Assembly (NCBI GenBank): GCA_009760855.2 | Contig: WPIO01000056.1 | Span: 372,501 to 420,000, forward strand | DNA from: Cristatella mucedo | Lineage: Eukaryota; Bryozoa; Phylactolaemata; Cristatellidae | Length of the DNA: 47,500 bases | Direction of reading: 5' to 3' | Shown here: positions 19,067 through 29,311 of the stretch, piece after piece | Numbering within the stretch: position 1 is the stretch's first letter | Layout of the letters: each line of letters opens with the position of its first letter | Translations under genes and position numbers: made by a program | The notes under the pieces: model-generated | Told to the model about the DNA's origin: nothing | The model's database searches: none | What the model saw: only the letters and a program-made list of their open reading frames with translations

Positions 19067-19736
19067 TCAGACCCGAGGCTTACGTTAGAACGGGCGAAGG
19101 CTTACGTTACATCGGTTAGGTTACGTTGAATATGAAAAATACCTAGGTTACATCAGACTAAGGCTTAAGTTAAATCCGATTAGGTTTGATTAGATCGAAC
19201 TGGGGTTACGTAAGATCGGCCACAGGCTTATGTTAGGTCGGACTAAGGCTCGTGTTATATCGGGCTAGGTTAGATTAGGTCGGACTAAGGCTTCGCTCAG
19301 ATCGAACCCAGGCTTAGATTAGATTAGACCAGAGTGGCTCGAGTTACATCGAACTACGTTACGTTAGATCGGACTAATGCTTAGTTAGATCTGAGGAAGG
19401 CTAATGTTAAATCGGACTATGTTAGGTTAGGTCAGAATAATGCTTAGGTCAGATCAGCCGAAGGCTTTGCTAAAGTTAGATCAGACTAAGGCTTAGGTTT
19501 AATCAGGCTAGGTCAGGTCAGATTGCCTAGATTAAGTCGAATCAGATCTGACTGAAGCTTAAATTAGATTGCACTAAGACTTAGGTTAGATTGGCCTAAG
19601 TAAGATTAGACTGAATTCAGGTTTAAGTAACGTCTTTAGGTTAGTCTGAACTAGCTTGCGCTAGATCAGACTAACGCTTAGTTTCGATAGGACTAAGGGT
19701 GTGGCTAGATACTACAGGGTTGTGGCTAGATACTAC

Positions 19737-19790
19737 GTCGCGACGTCAGTCGAGAGTGAGTTCAAGGCTTTTAGAGTATGCGAACTAAAG
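19737..19790 (-). mobile_element. Small LINE reverse transcriptase remnant
   Basis: GACGTCAGTCGAGAGTGAGTTCAAGGCTTTTAGAGTATGCGAAC resembles the stretch at 25730-25775 coding for the WNSLP region on the minus strand. Too short and diverged for more. Confidence 0.45.
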
Positions 19791-20040
19791 GCGCGATCGG
19801 ACAACGTTACGTTAGCTCGGATTCAGTCTTAGGTCATTTCCTACTAAAACTCAGGTTACATCGGGCCAGGTTTTGTTCTATCGGACTAAGTTACGTCAGA
19901 GCGGACTAACGATGGGGTAAGATCAAACTAAGGCTTAGGTTAGCTCGGACTAGATCAGGTTAGATGGGACTATGTTGGGTTGGATTAGGCCAAGGCTTAG
20001 GTTAGGATCGGGCTCGGTTCAGAGTGTTAGTCTTACAGAA

Positions 20041-20970
20041 AAACCCGGCTTGACGCTATTGCCACGACCTCAGTGCAATGGCGTCTGCCTAACGAGGTCG
20101 GCGAGAAAGAGATGCTGAAGCTGGATTGTCTGTCGCTGGGCGCGCGCTCCTCCAACCTACCTCGAAAAGAGCGCATGCGCGAACGCGAAACGAGGGCAAG
20201 GACGGCGATTGGTCAATTTCGGCGTCGGTCATTCGACGAGTTCATCCGCCACCGCCGTCACCTCGTCGAGCTACTCTATCAATCGAGCCGTCGCGTCCGT
20301 CAGTCGGCGATTGCCGCCGTCGCGCTCGCTAAAAGGTTAAAAGGTTAAAACTTTCGGCCGCACGAAGGAACAAGGCGCGGATCTGTCGAGGTTCAGAGTC
20401 CTGGCTCCTGCACGCAGCGGCAGCAGCGTCGAGCTGCGAGCAGTCAAGGCATCGCGGATTCGTCTCGTGCCGGGGCTCCAATCGTGACTAGACGATTCGC
20501 TCAGCGTGGCAACCGCTGCGCAGCGTTTGAAAATCTAGTTGGGCTCTGCTTCGGACTTCGCACGAGTCGAGGTCAAGGTCAAAGTCAAGCCTCCCCCGGT
20601 TCTAACATCCTGCAGATATTTTTACGTCAACCGTTGCCTGCAACTTCCTGCGGACATGCACTTTGCCGACGGCATCTTCACTGCCCCTTGCCTACGGTCC
20701 GTGGATTTTCAATTTCCTTTAAAATAGGCATCTGAGGTGTCTTACTAGCAAGTTAACTTCGCTAAAGTAAGTTAGCTTACTATTCGTCCAGATTTACAGG
20801 GCTTTTGAATGCTTTTTAAATTTTTTGTAAAGTAAACTTACCGCTGTAGTGCAGGCTCTATGAAAAATTTGAGAAGCAAGTCCTCTAAGTTTAAATCAGC
20901 TCAAGCCTGTTCTTTTGAAGAAGCGCACGCTCGTGTATGACGACCTTTTGACTGCCACAGATTTTATAAT
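20041..20970. other. Unassigned DNA
   Basis: GC-rich to about 20520, then mixed. Frames of 60-90 codons without domains. Nothing supported. Confidence 0.4.
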
Positions 20971-20971
20971 C

Positions 20972-21100
20972 AGAATAATAATAATGACAATTTTAATAAT
21001 AGTAGCACTAATAGCACATTTGTACAGCGCCCTCGGAGAACTTATGCTCTCACTAGGCACTTTGCGTATGTTGCAAAGAAAGCATTCCATCGAATGAGAA
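20972..21100 (-). mobile_element. LINE/SINE 3' tail, degenerate
   Basis: ATAATAATAATGAC, then TGTACAGCGCCCTCGGAGAACTTATGCTCTCACTAGGCACTTT and GTTGCAAAGAAAGCATTCC: the shared tail in minus orientation with substitutions. Confidence 0.7.
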
Positions 21101-21124
21101 AACGCCTAGCGAGAAACTGCGACA

Positions 21125-21172
21125 GCAAGGAGGAAGGAGGAAAGAAGGAGGAAGGAGGAAGGAAGGAAGGAA
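21125..21172. repeat. (GGAAGGA)n purine repeat
   Basis: Tandem AAGGAGGAAGG units, purine-only on the plus strand. Confidence 0.8.
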
Positions 21173-21296
21173 GAGAGAGTAGGAAGAGGAGTCAGGCTCC
21201 TCGCCCGCTCGCGGGGAGAACGCACAGGCGGCGCTTGCGTCGCCTGCCACGCGCGCCCATTTCTTCCATTTTTTCCACCACTACTGCAGTTACGCT

Positions 21297-21326
21297 CCGT
21301 CCGGCTCTCGAATGAGAGCCGGACGG
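21297..21326. repeat. Perfect hairpin, 13-bp arms, 4-nt loop
   Basis: CCGTCCGGCTCTC, loop GAAT, then the exact reverse complement. Confidence 0.92.
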
Positions 21327-21454
21327 GGGAGGGAAGGGGGAGGAGTGGGTGCAGCTTACTGCCCAGGAAAGCCAGGCTTGAAATCGCAAGGTCGGAGCGG
21401 CCTACACAGCCTAACTTTTGACACTAATCGCGGGCTGCGGCGGTAGCGGGCCGA

Positions 21455-21562
21455 GAGGAAGAGAGAGCGAGCGAAAGAGAGAGAAGAGCGAGAGAGAGGG
21501 AGAGCGAGAGCGAGTGCGAGAGAGAGTGAGAGAGAGCGAGCGAGAGAAAGAGAGAGAAAGAG

Positions 21563-21600
<38 letters not shown>

Positions 21601-21771
21601 CGAGAGATAGAGAAAGAGCGAGAGAGATCGAGAGCGAGAGAAAGAGCGAGAGAGAGAGAGCGATAGGGAGAGAGAGAGAGAGAACGAGAGAGAGAGAGCG
21701 GGAGAGAGAGAGAGTGAGAACGAGAGAGCGAGAGAGAGAGAGAGAGAGAGTGAGAGTGAGAACGAGAGAGC

Positions 21772-21811
<40 letters not shown>

Positions 21812-21812
21812 A
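21455..21812. repeat. (GA)n microsatellite, interrupted, about 350 bp
   Basis: GAGA runs interrupted by GAGC, GAAA and GTGA. Accounts for the 129- and 157-codon Ser/Leu frames on the minus strand. Confidence 0.95.
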
Positions 21813-22647
21813 CGGACGCTCTTCAGCACGGTCTAAAGTCTCTTTCTGAACGTTTCGAGCTTTGAGCGTTACGTGCGGCGATGGAGATTGCGTAAGAAAT
21901 TAGCAAAGCGAGAGCCAAGGCCAAGGCCAGCGCTCAGCGCTGCTTCCATCAGCAGACATCCCGCGGAGAGGAAGCAAAGACTGGCGAAATGAAACAGCAT
22001 CTCCGCTGCACGTCTACGACGAAGTCGGACTTTACGCTTCTTCTAAGGAGGTACAGAATTAAAATGATAAATAATTTCAACGCCACCGAAGAGCCTGTAG
22101 CGCAGAAAACGCCGCACAACTCTACGGCGCGTCTTGTGATTACGCCATTTACGCCCATTTCGGCATTGACGACGTCAGCGTTTGCGAAATCGAGGCTCGC
22201 TCGGCGCTCGCACGCGTTGGTTTGCTGGCGGCGGCGCCGCCAATCTTACTCGTCGAGAGCGACGGTGACTATGCATCCATTTCTCGCAGTGCCGCCGCCG
22301 CCGCTGAGTTGAGAGATACGACGAAGGCGAGCGAGTTAGTCCGCCGCCGCCGCCGCTTCGGCGTCGGCTGCAGCAGCGGCGGACGAGGCTTCTTGCAACG
22401 CCCGTCTTCCGAGTTGCCCGTGGCTCTGGCAAACACGTTGCTGATCAAGCAGGCGAGCGGGGCGGGGGATACAGATGCTCCGGACGAGCTGCGGCAGCTC
22501 TACTCGACCGCTTACTTAGCGCCACAGAAGAGCGGACGTCATAATTCGTCTGCGCGCGCGCGCGCGTGCGATCCCGCTCCGATCTCCTGCGAATCCGCAG
22601 CCGCTGAAACGACCGACGGTGTCGCGTCGTAGCGACCGCGGCCGGAC
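21813..22647. other. Unassigned DNA, CpG-rich from about 22150
   Basis: Overlapping frames without domains. A (CG)n run lies at 22552-22568. Could be the promoter of the candidate exon at 22648; this is inference. Confidence 0.35.
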
Positions 22648-22707
22648 ATGCCGCAGAAGCGGCTTCCGCCACCGGCTGCGGCCGGTCCGCCGCCGCCTGT
22701 TGGACCG
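22648..22707 (+). CDS. Candidate first coding exon, Pro/Ala-rich N-terminus
   Basis: An ATG with G at -3 opens exactly 20 codons (MPQKRLPPPAAAG, then PPPPVGP). They end at the consensus donor CCG|GTGAGT, phase 0, in the middle of a CpG-rich block about 1 kb long. A short proline-rich N-terminus before a GTGAGT donor is a common first-exon layout. Without splicing the frame stays open to 22893 with unremarkable composition. No downstream exon was identified before the SINE and LINE nest at 23.5 kb. Confidence 0.35.
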
Positions 22708-23482
22708 GTGAGTGCCTGGCGGCATCTTGGTCTCGGCGCGCTCGAGCGCGCGTCGTCTAGAGTCGCGCCAGCCCAAGCACGCGCCGATGTCCGACTTTCG
22801 TTGCAGACGGGCAGCGTGGGCCTGCCAGAGCGTGAGTACATTGACCTTGGGCGTTCGCTGGCCGCGTCGGACGTGCCGAGCGCGCTTTTCTAGTGCGAGC
22901 CAGCGAGCGATTAAAGCCGCGGTGAGGACCGACTTCTCGCAGGGCGCCGAAAACGCACGCGCGCCCGTGGCATCTTTAGCCTCTTCGAAATGGCCGCGGC
23001 GGGTATTTAATTTGGCAGAGCCATCTGCGGTGGGTGAAGGTCTCCCTTAGGACTTCGGGCGCCGTGAGTGAGCCGGCGCCGGAAGTCCTCCCACTCGCGT
23101 CGGGCGAGGATGCGCTTTGTCGGATGGACGCGGCGCACGACGACATCCAAAGTGCAAGGACGCGCGCGCGACAGCGACAGCGAATGAAAGGGAACTAACG
23201 TGGCAGCGAAACGGCGCATCGCCACCTAATCGCCCCTTTAAGCGTCGAGATGTTCACACATTCATTCGTCGAGAAGCAGCCTTAGTTGTTGGCACCTGCA
23301 ACCTAAGCGAACCGTAATGCAGAGTAATGTAACTTAACTCGTAGCAGCGTAACGTAACTGGTAGCAGCGTAGCGCTCACTTTGTCCTCCTGGCTCTGCGT
23401 GCAGGTGCACCTGCGCAACGTCAGGATAGACGCCCTCGAGTCGCAATTCCTTGAATCCTGTGCAGACGCCCAACTCACCGAG
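22708..23482. other. Unassigned DNA, CpG-rich to about 23250
   Basis: Near 23320-23365 there is a small duplication of GTAACGTAACTGGTAGCAGC-like sequence. No gene supported. Confidence 0.4.
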
Positions 23483-23628
23483 CTGGGTTGGTCCAGCGGT
23501 TAAGGTGCCCGCCCCGACTAAGGTCTGGCTGAGGTCGTGGGCTCGAGCCCTGAGGCATATGTGAAGCGCCTGAATAGAGATTTAGTTCTCTTTGGGCGCT
23601 ATACAAATGAATCATAAATGAATAAAAC
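23483..23628 (+). mobile_element. tRNA-derived SINE, copy 3
   Basis: Closest to copy 2: A box TGGTCCAGCGG, CGCCCCGACTAAGGTCTGGC, B-box-like GGGCTCGAGCCCT, GTGAAGCGCCTGAATAGAGA, then a tail ending TTTGGGCGCTATACAAATGA and an AT-rich ATAAATGAATAAAA end. Confidence 0.92.
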
Positions 23629-23869
23629 CACCAGAAGTTGAGAGCAACCCCAAACTGCTACTGTTCTACCGCCGAATTTCGCGATATTGTTTTGGAAATC
23701 GTAAGCGCAATGAATCTTCTTCTATGACTCAACAAAGCCACAAAGACTACGTAGGTGCTACGCAGGAGAGTCTTGTATGGCGCACTAAAAGTCTAAGCGG
23801 ATTTTGATGTGCATGCGGTAGCCAGCAGACTTTATCTCACGCAAAAAAGAGAAAGTGGGAAGCATAGCA

Positions 23870-25100
23870 GAGTCAGGAGAGCAGTTGAGGTAGTGAGTAG
23901 CATGAAAGTAGCAGCTCAGGCGGCTGGAAAGTATGTGCCATGGTCGGTAGCAGGAGATTAATTGTCGTTATGTAAGAGCCGTGGCAGTGAGTTACAAAGT
24001 CAAGGACCTGCAGAGCAAAACATTCTGTCGCCAACCATCTTAAGCGGCGGAATGGAACAGCTAATTTACTGTCCACACGTGACCTGAAGAGGACACGAGG
24101 AAGCTGAAACTGGTGCAGCAGTTCAGCCTCGGTATGGAGGAGCCAAGCCGTGGCGGGCCTTGTTGGTCAGCGTAAGAACTTTACTCTGTATCCGTTGATC
24201 AACCGGAAGCCATTCAAGCTCTTTCAGCAGGTGAGACACCTGCTCAAACCTCTGGGATTTGTAAGATTTGCCTGGCAGCCATAATAATTGCCAGCCGAAG
24301 TGACATAGCAGCATTTTTGATAGCCCAGCCAAAGTGAATTACAGTAATCTAGCTGAGACAGAACCACAGGCTAGTTAAATTTCTAGCAAGCCACCGTCGT
24401 AGACAGTTTGTTATCTTAGATAGGGATTTAACATTATGGCTAGCTATGGAAGCAGTCTTCTTAAAGAAGCTTTCAAAATTTAGGCAGCTATCGAAGGCGA
24501 CGCCTAAATTCCAAGCACACAGTGATGGTCGCACAGCAGCATCAGCTATTAGAAGAGCAAAGTCTTCTAGTCCAGCTACAAGCTTGGTGTGTCCTGTGAG
24601 TAACACTTCCGTTTGACCGTCGTTTAGTTTATAAGGATATTTGCCGAGATCGACATGTCTGCAAGGCAAGCATTCAGGTTATCAGTCGCTGCAGCAGATT
24701 CCGACGGTTTAAATGACAAAGACAGCTGAGTATCGTCAGCATAGAAGTGATATCCTATCCCACAGGCCTCAATCACTTTCACTAGAGGTTGAGTATAAAT
24801 AGAGACCAGCAAAGGACCGAGGACGAACCCTTGTGGCACTCCACAGGTGACTGCTCTGGTGAATGAGACCTGATCCCCACACGACACGTATTGAACACGA
24901 TCTGACGAGTACAATTTTAGCCACGCCAGTGCCTCATTTGCTAGACAGATCGTTGTTCTCAACTGTTCAAGTAGGATATCGTGGTCAATAGTGTAAGACC
25001 TATTCATTCGCGAGTGAGCACACTTCACCATCTTATCGCAGACGAGGCTGCTGAATTTGAACTCATCGGTCCATAGCTCCATGGACCGATGAGTTCAAAT
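23870..25100 (-). pseudogene. LINE reverse transcriptase fragment (L2/CR1-like), broken
   Basis: Minus-strand pieces in order: 25082-24624 contains SRMNRSYTIDHDILLEQL, TCGVPQGFVLGPLL and the catalytic box FYADDTQLSLSF. 24669-24349 continues with LNDGQTEVLLTGH, GVAFDSCLNFESFFKK and HNVKSLSKI. 24332-24123 contains ELEWLPVDQRIQSKVLTLTN and ARHGLAPPY. 24076-23873 is a diverged C-terminal end. The reading frame shifts near 24640 and carries stops further on, so it is inactive. The RT palm motifs (PQG..GPLL, YADD) identify a non-LTR element, and YADDTQL with the WLPVDQRI block fits the L2/CR1 group. It is 5'-truncated before the early RT motifs, and its 5' end is a perfect fold-back at 25055-25100. 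Confidence 0.88.
25055..25100. repeat. Perfect hairpin, 20-bp arms, 6-nt loop, at the LINE 5' end
   Basis: Left arm 25055-25074 and right arm 25081-25100 are exact reverse complements (ATTTGAACTCATCGGTCCAT) around AGCTCC. The left arm lies within the LINE coding frame; the right arm is the first sequence beyond it. Confidence 0.93.
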
Positions 25101-25429
25101 CATGATTCAGTTCAAATCGATGAGTTCATGAACCCATCTGCTCCACTGCACAGCTGTCCAGTGCTGGCGAGAGTATCGGCGAGAGAAAAAAACTTTACTG
25201 TTTTGCTGCTCACTCAACACTTGTAATTATCGAACAGTCTTACAGTCCTTGACAATAAAGCCATCTACTCACCGTATCGTGGATCATTGCGGGTCGGTAC
25301 ACTTGGCAGAGACGCTGTCCATTGCTTTGCTTTAAGCGGAAAACCTGTCCCTCCGAGCGGTAAACCCGTCCCTCCTGTCGCCACGGAGCTCCGTTTCTGG
25401 AGCCTCTGTGAAAGAAGAAGTTGGTCATG

Positions 25430-25560
25430 AGTGACGCAAGCACTCACATGTTGCGCAAGCTATCGGTTTGAAATAACATTCTGTGGAGCGAAATCAAAGC
25501 CACTCTTTAAACTTCAGAAAGCTGTGCGACTGGTGACATGCTCTGGTCGCGTACCTAGTG
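25430..25560 (+). pseudogene. Second LINE reverse transcriptase fragment, plus strand
   Basis: The plus frame reads RFEITFCGAKSKPLFKLQKA followed by VRLVTCSGR. This matches the 'W/G..LFKLQKRAVRIIT' block downstream of the palm in jockey/CR1-type LINE proteins. It lies in the opposite orientation to its neighbours and has no other recognisable part. Confidence 0.55.
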
Positions 25561-25679
25561 TCAATATGGCGCCGGCAAAGAGCCACAGGTCAAGGCGAAA
25601 TCCAGGTATCGTAGCTCATCATTGCCACGGCATTGCCTCAAATGAATCGGGTCGCACATAGCTTAATGGTTTCCAAGAG

Positions 25680-26360
25680 GAATAGGATGCGATGGATATT
25701 GCCGTCAAACTGTCAAGGAATGTCTTGACGTCAGTCGGGAGTGAGTTCCAGGCCTTTGAAGCATATGAACAAAAGTCACGGTCTGCAAAGGTTTTGAGAT
25801 ACGTAACAGTGTAGCTAAAAGATTTTAGTCAGAACAACGAGTTATATCATGCTTGGCACGATGAGAGAGTAGTTGCGATTGGCAGGCTTGAGCAAGAGAG
25901 TAAAAGGATCAACAAGTGAGTGACAGAACCGTAAAATTAATACGCTTCGTGGTTGGGAGCCAGTGTAGGTCGGCAAGTGGCAGCTGCAACGCTCGCAACA
26001 GACAAGCGCAGCTGCAGAGTTTTGCACCAAATGCAAGCACCTGATTGCAAAGGTCGGTAAACCTGCATGCATTTCATGAGTTTGCATCAGTTTCAGAAAT
26101 CGAGACGGGAAGTCGTAAATCCATTGACCAATTTGGATGCAGTATCTCTGTCTAAACACGCCCGAATCCTTAACAATGTTGTGTAACTAAAAGTAGGCAG
26201 AATTGACTAGAGAGGTGATGTGGTCATCTAACGAAAGGTCACTTTGGAACACGAAGCTTAGATTTCGTGCAGATGCAACAGGAATATGGTGCTTGCGGAG
26301 CAAAATTTGATGGATTATCTTTTATAGTTTCTGAGTCACACTTGGCTTTCCCATAACTAT
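25680..26360 (-). pseudogene. Third LINE reverse transcriptase fragment, minus strand
   Basis: Read on the minus strand: LDDHITSLVNSAYF near 26230-26190, then LVQNSAAALVCCERCSCHLPT, then DRDFCSYASKAWNSLPTDVK near 25790-25720. These are successive C-terminal landmarks of the L2/CR1-like ORF2 (connection region, VQNSAARL, FxxYAxxxWNSLP), interrupted by stops and frameshifts. Confidence 0.75.
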
Positions 26361-27000
26361 TTAGTTATCTCGAGGCGGCGTCTTCAGTTTGACTGATAGA
26401 CTGGGTGACTCACCGCTGGTGAGTCACTCCAGGATTAAGGTCTCGCTGGCTGGGCTCGTGAAACTTGGAGGGCATTCTACTGTTTAACTGCAGATCGGAG
26501 ACTTCTTAGGCAGCCGATCAATTAGCATCAGACCCAAACCGGAGAAGCAACATTAAGCCTAGATACGTTGAGTGAAGAGATCAGTCTGTGGAATAGCAAG
26601 ATTTCAGAATACAGAAATTTATCGGTAAAGGCAGCTAGCCATGTCCATAGCAAGGTGATGGCCAAATCTTCGATGCCTGCAGTATTGAGAATGCAGGAGA
26701 GACGGCAGCTCGCACATATGGCGCCGCTCTGTTCCCATTTGCTGCCGAATGAGAAAATGTACAACCTTCACACCTATGAGATCGCTCTGCTTACCAAGTG
26801 AGAGGTACGTACCAGCCACAGTCCGACAATGAGCTTAGTCTCTACTGCGAGCTTTGATGCAAGCGTAGATAAGGCTGTTTGACGTCAGTTAGCGATCGGA
26901 ACAATTTCATTAGTGCCTCAACTTCCAAAGTTTGCAAGTAAAGGTGTAGCTTTACTGCTAACCATGCTATGCATGTTTTCACACTGATTGTTACCATTAA
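26361..27000. other. Unassigned DNA within the retroelement nest
   Basis: Contains a 10-bp-arm hairpin at 26405-26427 (GTGACTCACC, loop GCT). Short frames on both strands at 26528-26819 lack recognisable content. Confidence 0.4.
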
Positions 27001-27004
27001 CAGC

Positions 27005-27095
27005 ATTCCCATGCTTCAATTACAGAAAATGTATTAAAGTGCCTAGAGATTAAGTTCCTGAGGGCGCTATGCAAATACATTGTAATTATAATTAA
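27005..27095 (+). mobile_element. LINE 3' tail, degenerate, plus strand
   Basis: ATTAAAGTGCCTAGAGATTA, then GTTCCTGAGGGCGCTATGC: the shared stem-loop tail with a deletion, then an AT-rich end. Confidence 0.7.
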
Positions 27096-27224
27096 CTAGC
27101 ATTTATAACGCGTATTAATAAATGATCTATGGCGGCAGGCAATTACTAAGCGACAGACAAGAAGTGCCGCCGTATAGGTAAAAGGTCAAAGGTCAGGTTT
27201 GTCGCTTTGAAATTTGCCATTTCG

Positions 27225-27445
27225 AGTACCCGCGTTAATAATAAAAATAATACATGGCATAGGGCCCGCAGAGAACTTGAAAATATTTTTCTAGGAACTT
27301 TGCATATGCTGCAAAGGAAGCATCGTCGAGTGGCTAGTCGTAGCATACTCAATGACCACAAGCATTCCATGGTTAGAGGTGACGTGCACAGGGTCAGAAT
27401 GCCAATGTGGTTAGTGGCAGCATGCAGTGTCAGCGCGCATGCACA
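27225..27445 (-). mobile_element. LINE 3' untranslated region and tail, minus strand
   Basis: AATAATAAAAATAATACATGG, the degraded tail (GCCCGCAGAGAACTTG), then CATTCCATGGTTAGAGGTGA and AATGTGGTTAGTGGCAGCATG, matching the 43.1 kb and 9.0 kb copies. Confidence 0.8.
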
Positions 27446-27734
27446 CAGATGCCCAACAAACGGGTGATTTCAGCAAAGTGCATGACGTCATGCCGCGGCC
27501 ACTATCCTTTATCTGGATTGACAATTTACACCGCGCATCACTAAGCACTCTGAAATCCAGTACAAGAGTACGAGCTCGAGTATAAGAATGAAGACTACAT
27601 GCGGCGTATACACATGTAGCTTTGCATTCTTCCCACACTTTGCAGATGTATATACAATAGTTCCATGTAGCAAAAACATGTGCATATACAAAGCACCAGT
27701 GTCAGTATCATTTTCAAACCAGTAAATAAACAAA

Positions 27735-27772
27735 TAAATAAATAAATATATATATATATATATATATATGAT
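27735..27772. repeat. (AAAT)n then (TA)n
   Basis: Short AT-only simple repeat. Confidence 0.9.
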
Positions 27773-28891
27773 ACCAATGGAAAGTAGTATCGTATTTAAG
27801 GATACAATCTTGGCGAAAATAAGGCCACTGCCTGTCATCCCAAAGAGAGTAAGTGGCAGACTAATTAACATCAAGCATCAGGTCGATTAGAAAAAAGTAT
27901 TGAATTGAGGACACCTGTGTCCAGAAGAGCTTGGAACATCAGGTTCAGATGCTGCTTTCAGGTTCTGAAACTCGAGGCCTCGAGGACTAAACTTACTTAC
28001 GAGGAGGCGGATCGTTTCCGTAGGAGAAAACATTCCTTTGATAATCGATTTGATAATACAAAATTTTATAATCCACGGGGCTTTAATAGCAATGTTCTCT
28101 AATGCAGCGAAGCAACACATTTCAATTTACAATTTGCCAAACACCGTAGCCACCGTGCTGCTGAGTTGTCTGTCTTTACACGGTGCTTCCAAAATTGCAG
28201 CACTCAAATTACGGCATATGTCTATGTTTAGCATATGTCTATGTATAGGGCACGCGTACCTGCACGTGCGCATATGGCACGCGTATACGCTGCCGCTCGC
28301 TCGTGCGCCTCGTTGGAGTTGTTGCCCCCGTCTGGCGCGCTCGCCACGCCCTCGGCGTTTATTTGCCCGCACGAGAAAGCCGGTGCCCGAGGCCGCTGGT
28401 CAAGCGCGAGCGCGTCGAGCGGAAGCCGCTTTTGCTGTGCGGAAAATGCGCTTTTTGCGCCTCTGCGCGCGCGCGTCGCAGACGGACGACGGCGCCTCTT
28501 TCGGCTTCTCGCTCACTCTAGAAGCGCGCTAAGGCACGCCGAGCCGGCGCAGGCCGCCGCCGCCGTGCCGCGTATGCCGCTGCCGCTGTCGCCTGATCGC
28601 CGCCCCTTTTCGCGCGCGCCCGAGCCGTCTTCGGCGGCGGCGCAGCTCTCGCTGTCAAGTGGGAGCGACGCGCTCGTTCTCGGTAGTGCACCGCCAGCGA
28701 CCTGTGACGCCCAGAGCGACCACATGTGACCTCCAGAGCGACCCTTGACACCCCAGCGACCTAGGCCCAGCGGCGGCTGGACGCGACCCGGTCTCGCCGC
28801 TGCCGATCGCTCGAGGACAGTCGTGGCAATCAGTCAGTTCAGGAAGCGAAATAATTTGGCGAACGTCGACCTCACTGTCGGCTTCGCTGCA
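27773..28891. other. Upstream region of the giant-protein gene
   Basis: AT-richer to about 28250, then abruptly CpG-rich. Frames at 28038-28532 and 28235-28729 lack protein-like composition. At 28690-28760 the phrase CCAGCGACC / CCAGAGCGACC is repeated. The shift to CpG-rich sequence just before the first exon fits a CpG-island promoter (inference). Confidence 0.4.
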
Positions 28892-29255
28892 ATGAAAATG
28901 ACGCGCCACCGCCTCTTTGCAGCCGCCGCCAATTTCGTTGACGCAGGATCTACGGACGTCGCTGCAGTCGCCGCAGCTGCCGCCAGATCAGGCGGCGAGC
29001 GACGAGCGGTCGCTCAGAGGGACGACAGCTCAATGCGTAAGCTGCGCGAGTAGCAGCTGCAATGGCGGCGGCAGCGGCGGTGGCGGTGGAAGGATGCGGC
29101 GCAGCTGCTGCCGCGCCGCTAGCTGTCGCGGGTGACTGGAATCACTCGCTGCTCTGCAGGAGCCAGTCCGTTGACTGCGGTTCCGGCTAAAGCGGCCAAT
29201 GCCGTGCCGGAGCGACTGCCGGAGCGACTGCCGCTTACGACCGACTGCGGCACTC

Positions 29256-29311
<56 letters not shown>

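Larger units (their letters stand above)
18840..20040. repeat. Degenerate tandem array of TTAGGT / GATCGGACTAAGG words
   Basis: About 1.1 kb in which words such as GGTTAGATCGGACTAAGGCT recur every 20-25 bases with many substitutions and variable spacing. TTAGG and TTAGGT are frequent. No open frame is of note. Two LINE pieces interrupt it (18930-19066 and about 19737-19790). It looks like an old satellite that has drifted, or an eroded interstitial telomere-like tract. Confidence 0.75.

Noticed and set aside
18840-20040. True telomere
   Set aside because: Repeats are heavily diverged, irregularly spaced, and lie in the middle of the window with ordinary sequence on both sides.
24624-25082. 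Functional reverse transcriptase gene
   Set aside because: Palm motifs are present, but the frame is truncated at the 5' end and broken by a frameshift near 24640 and later stops.
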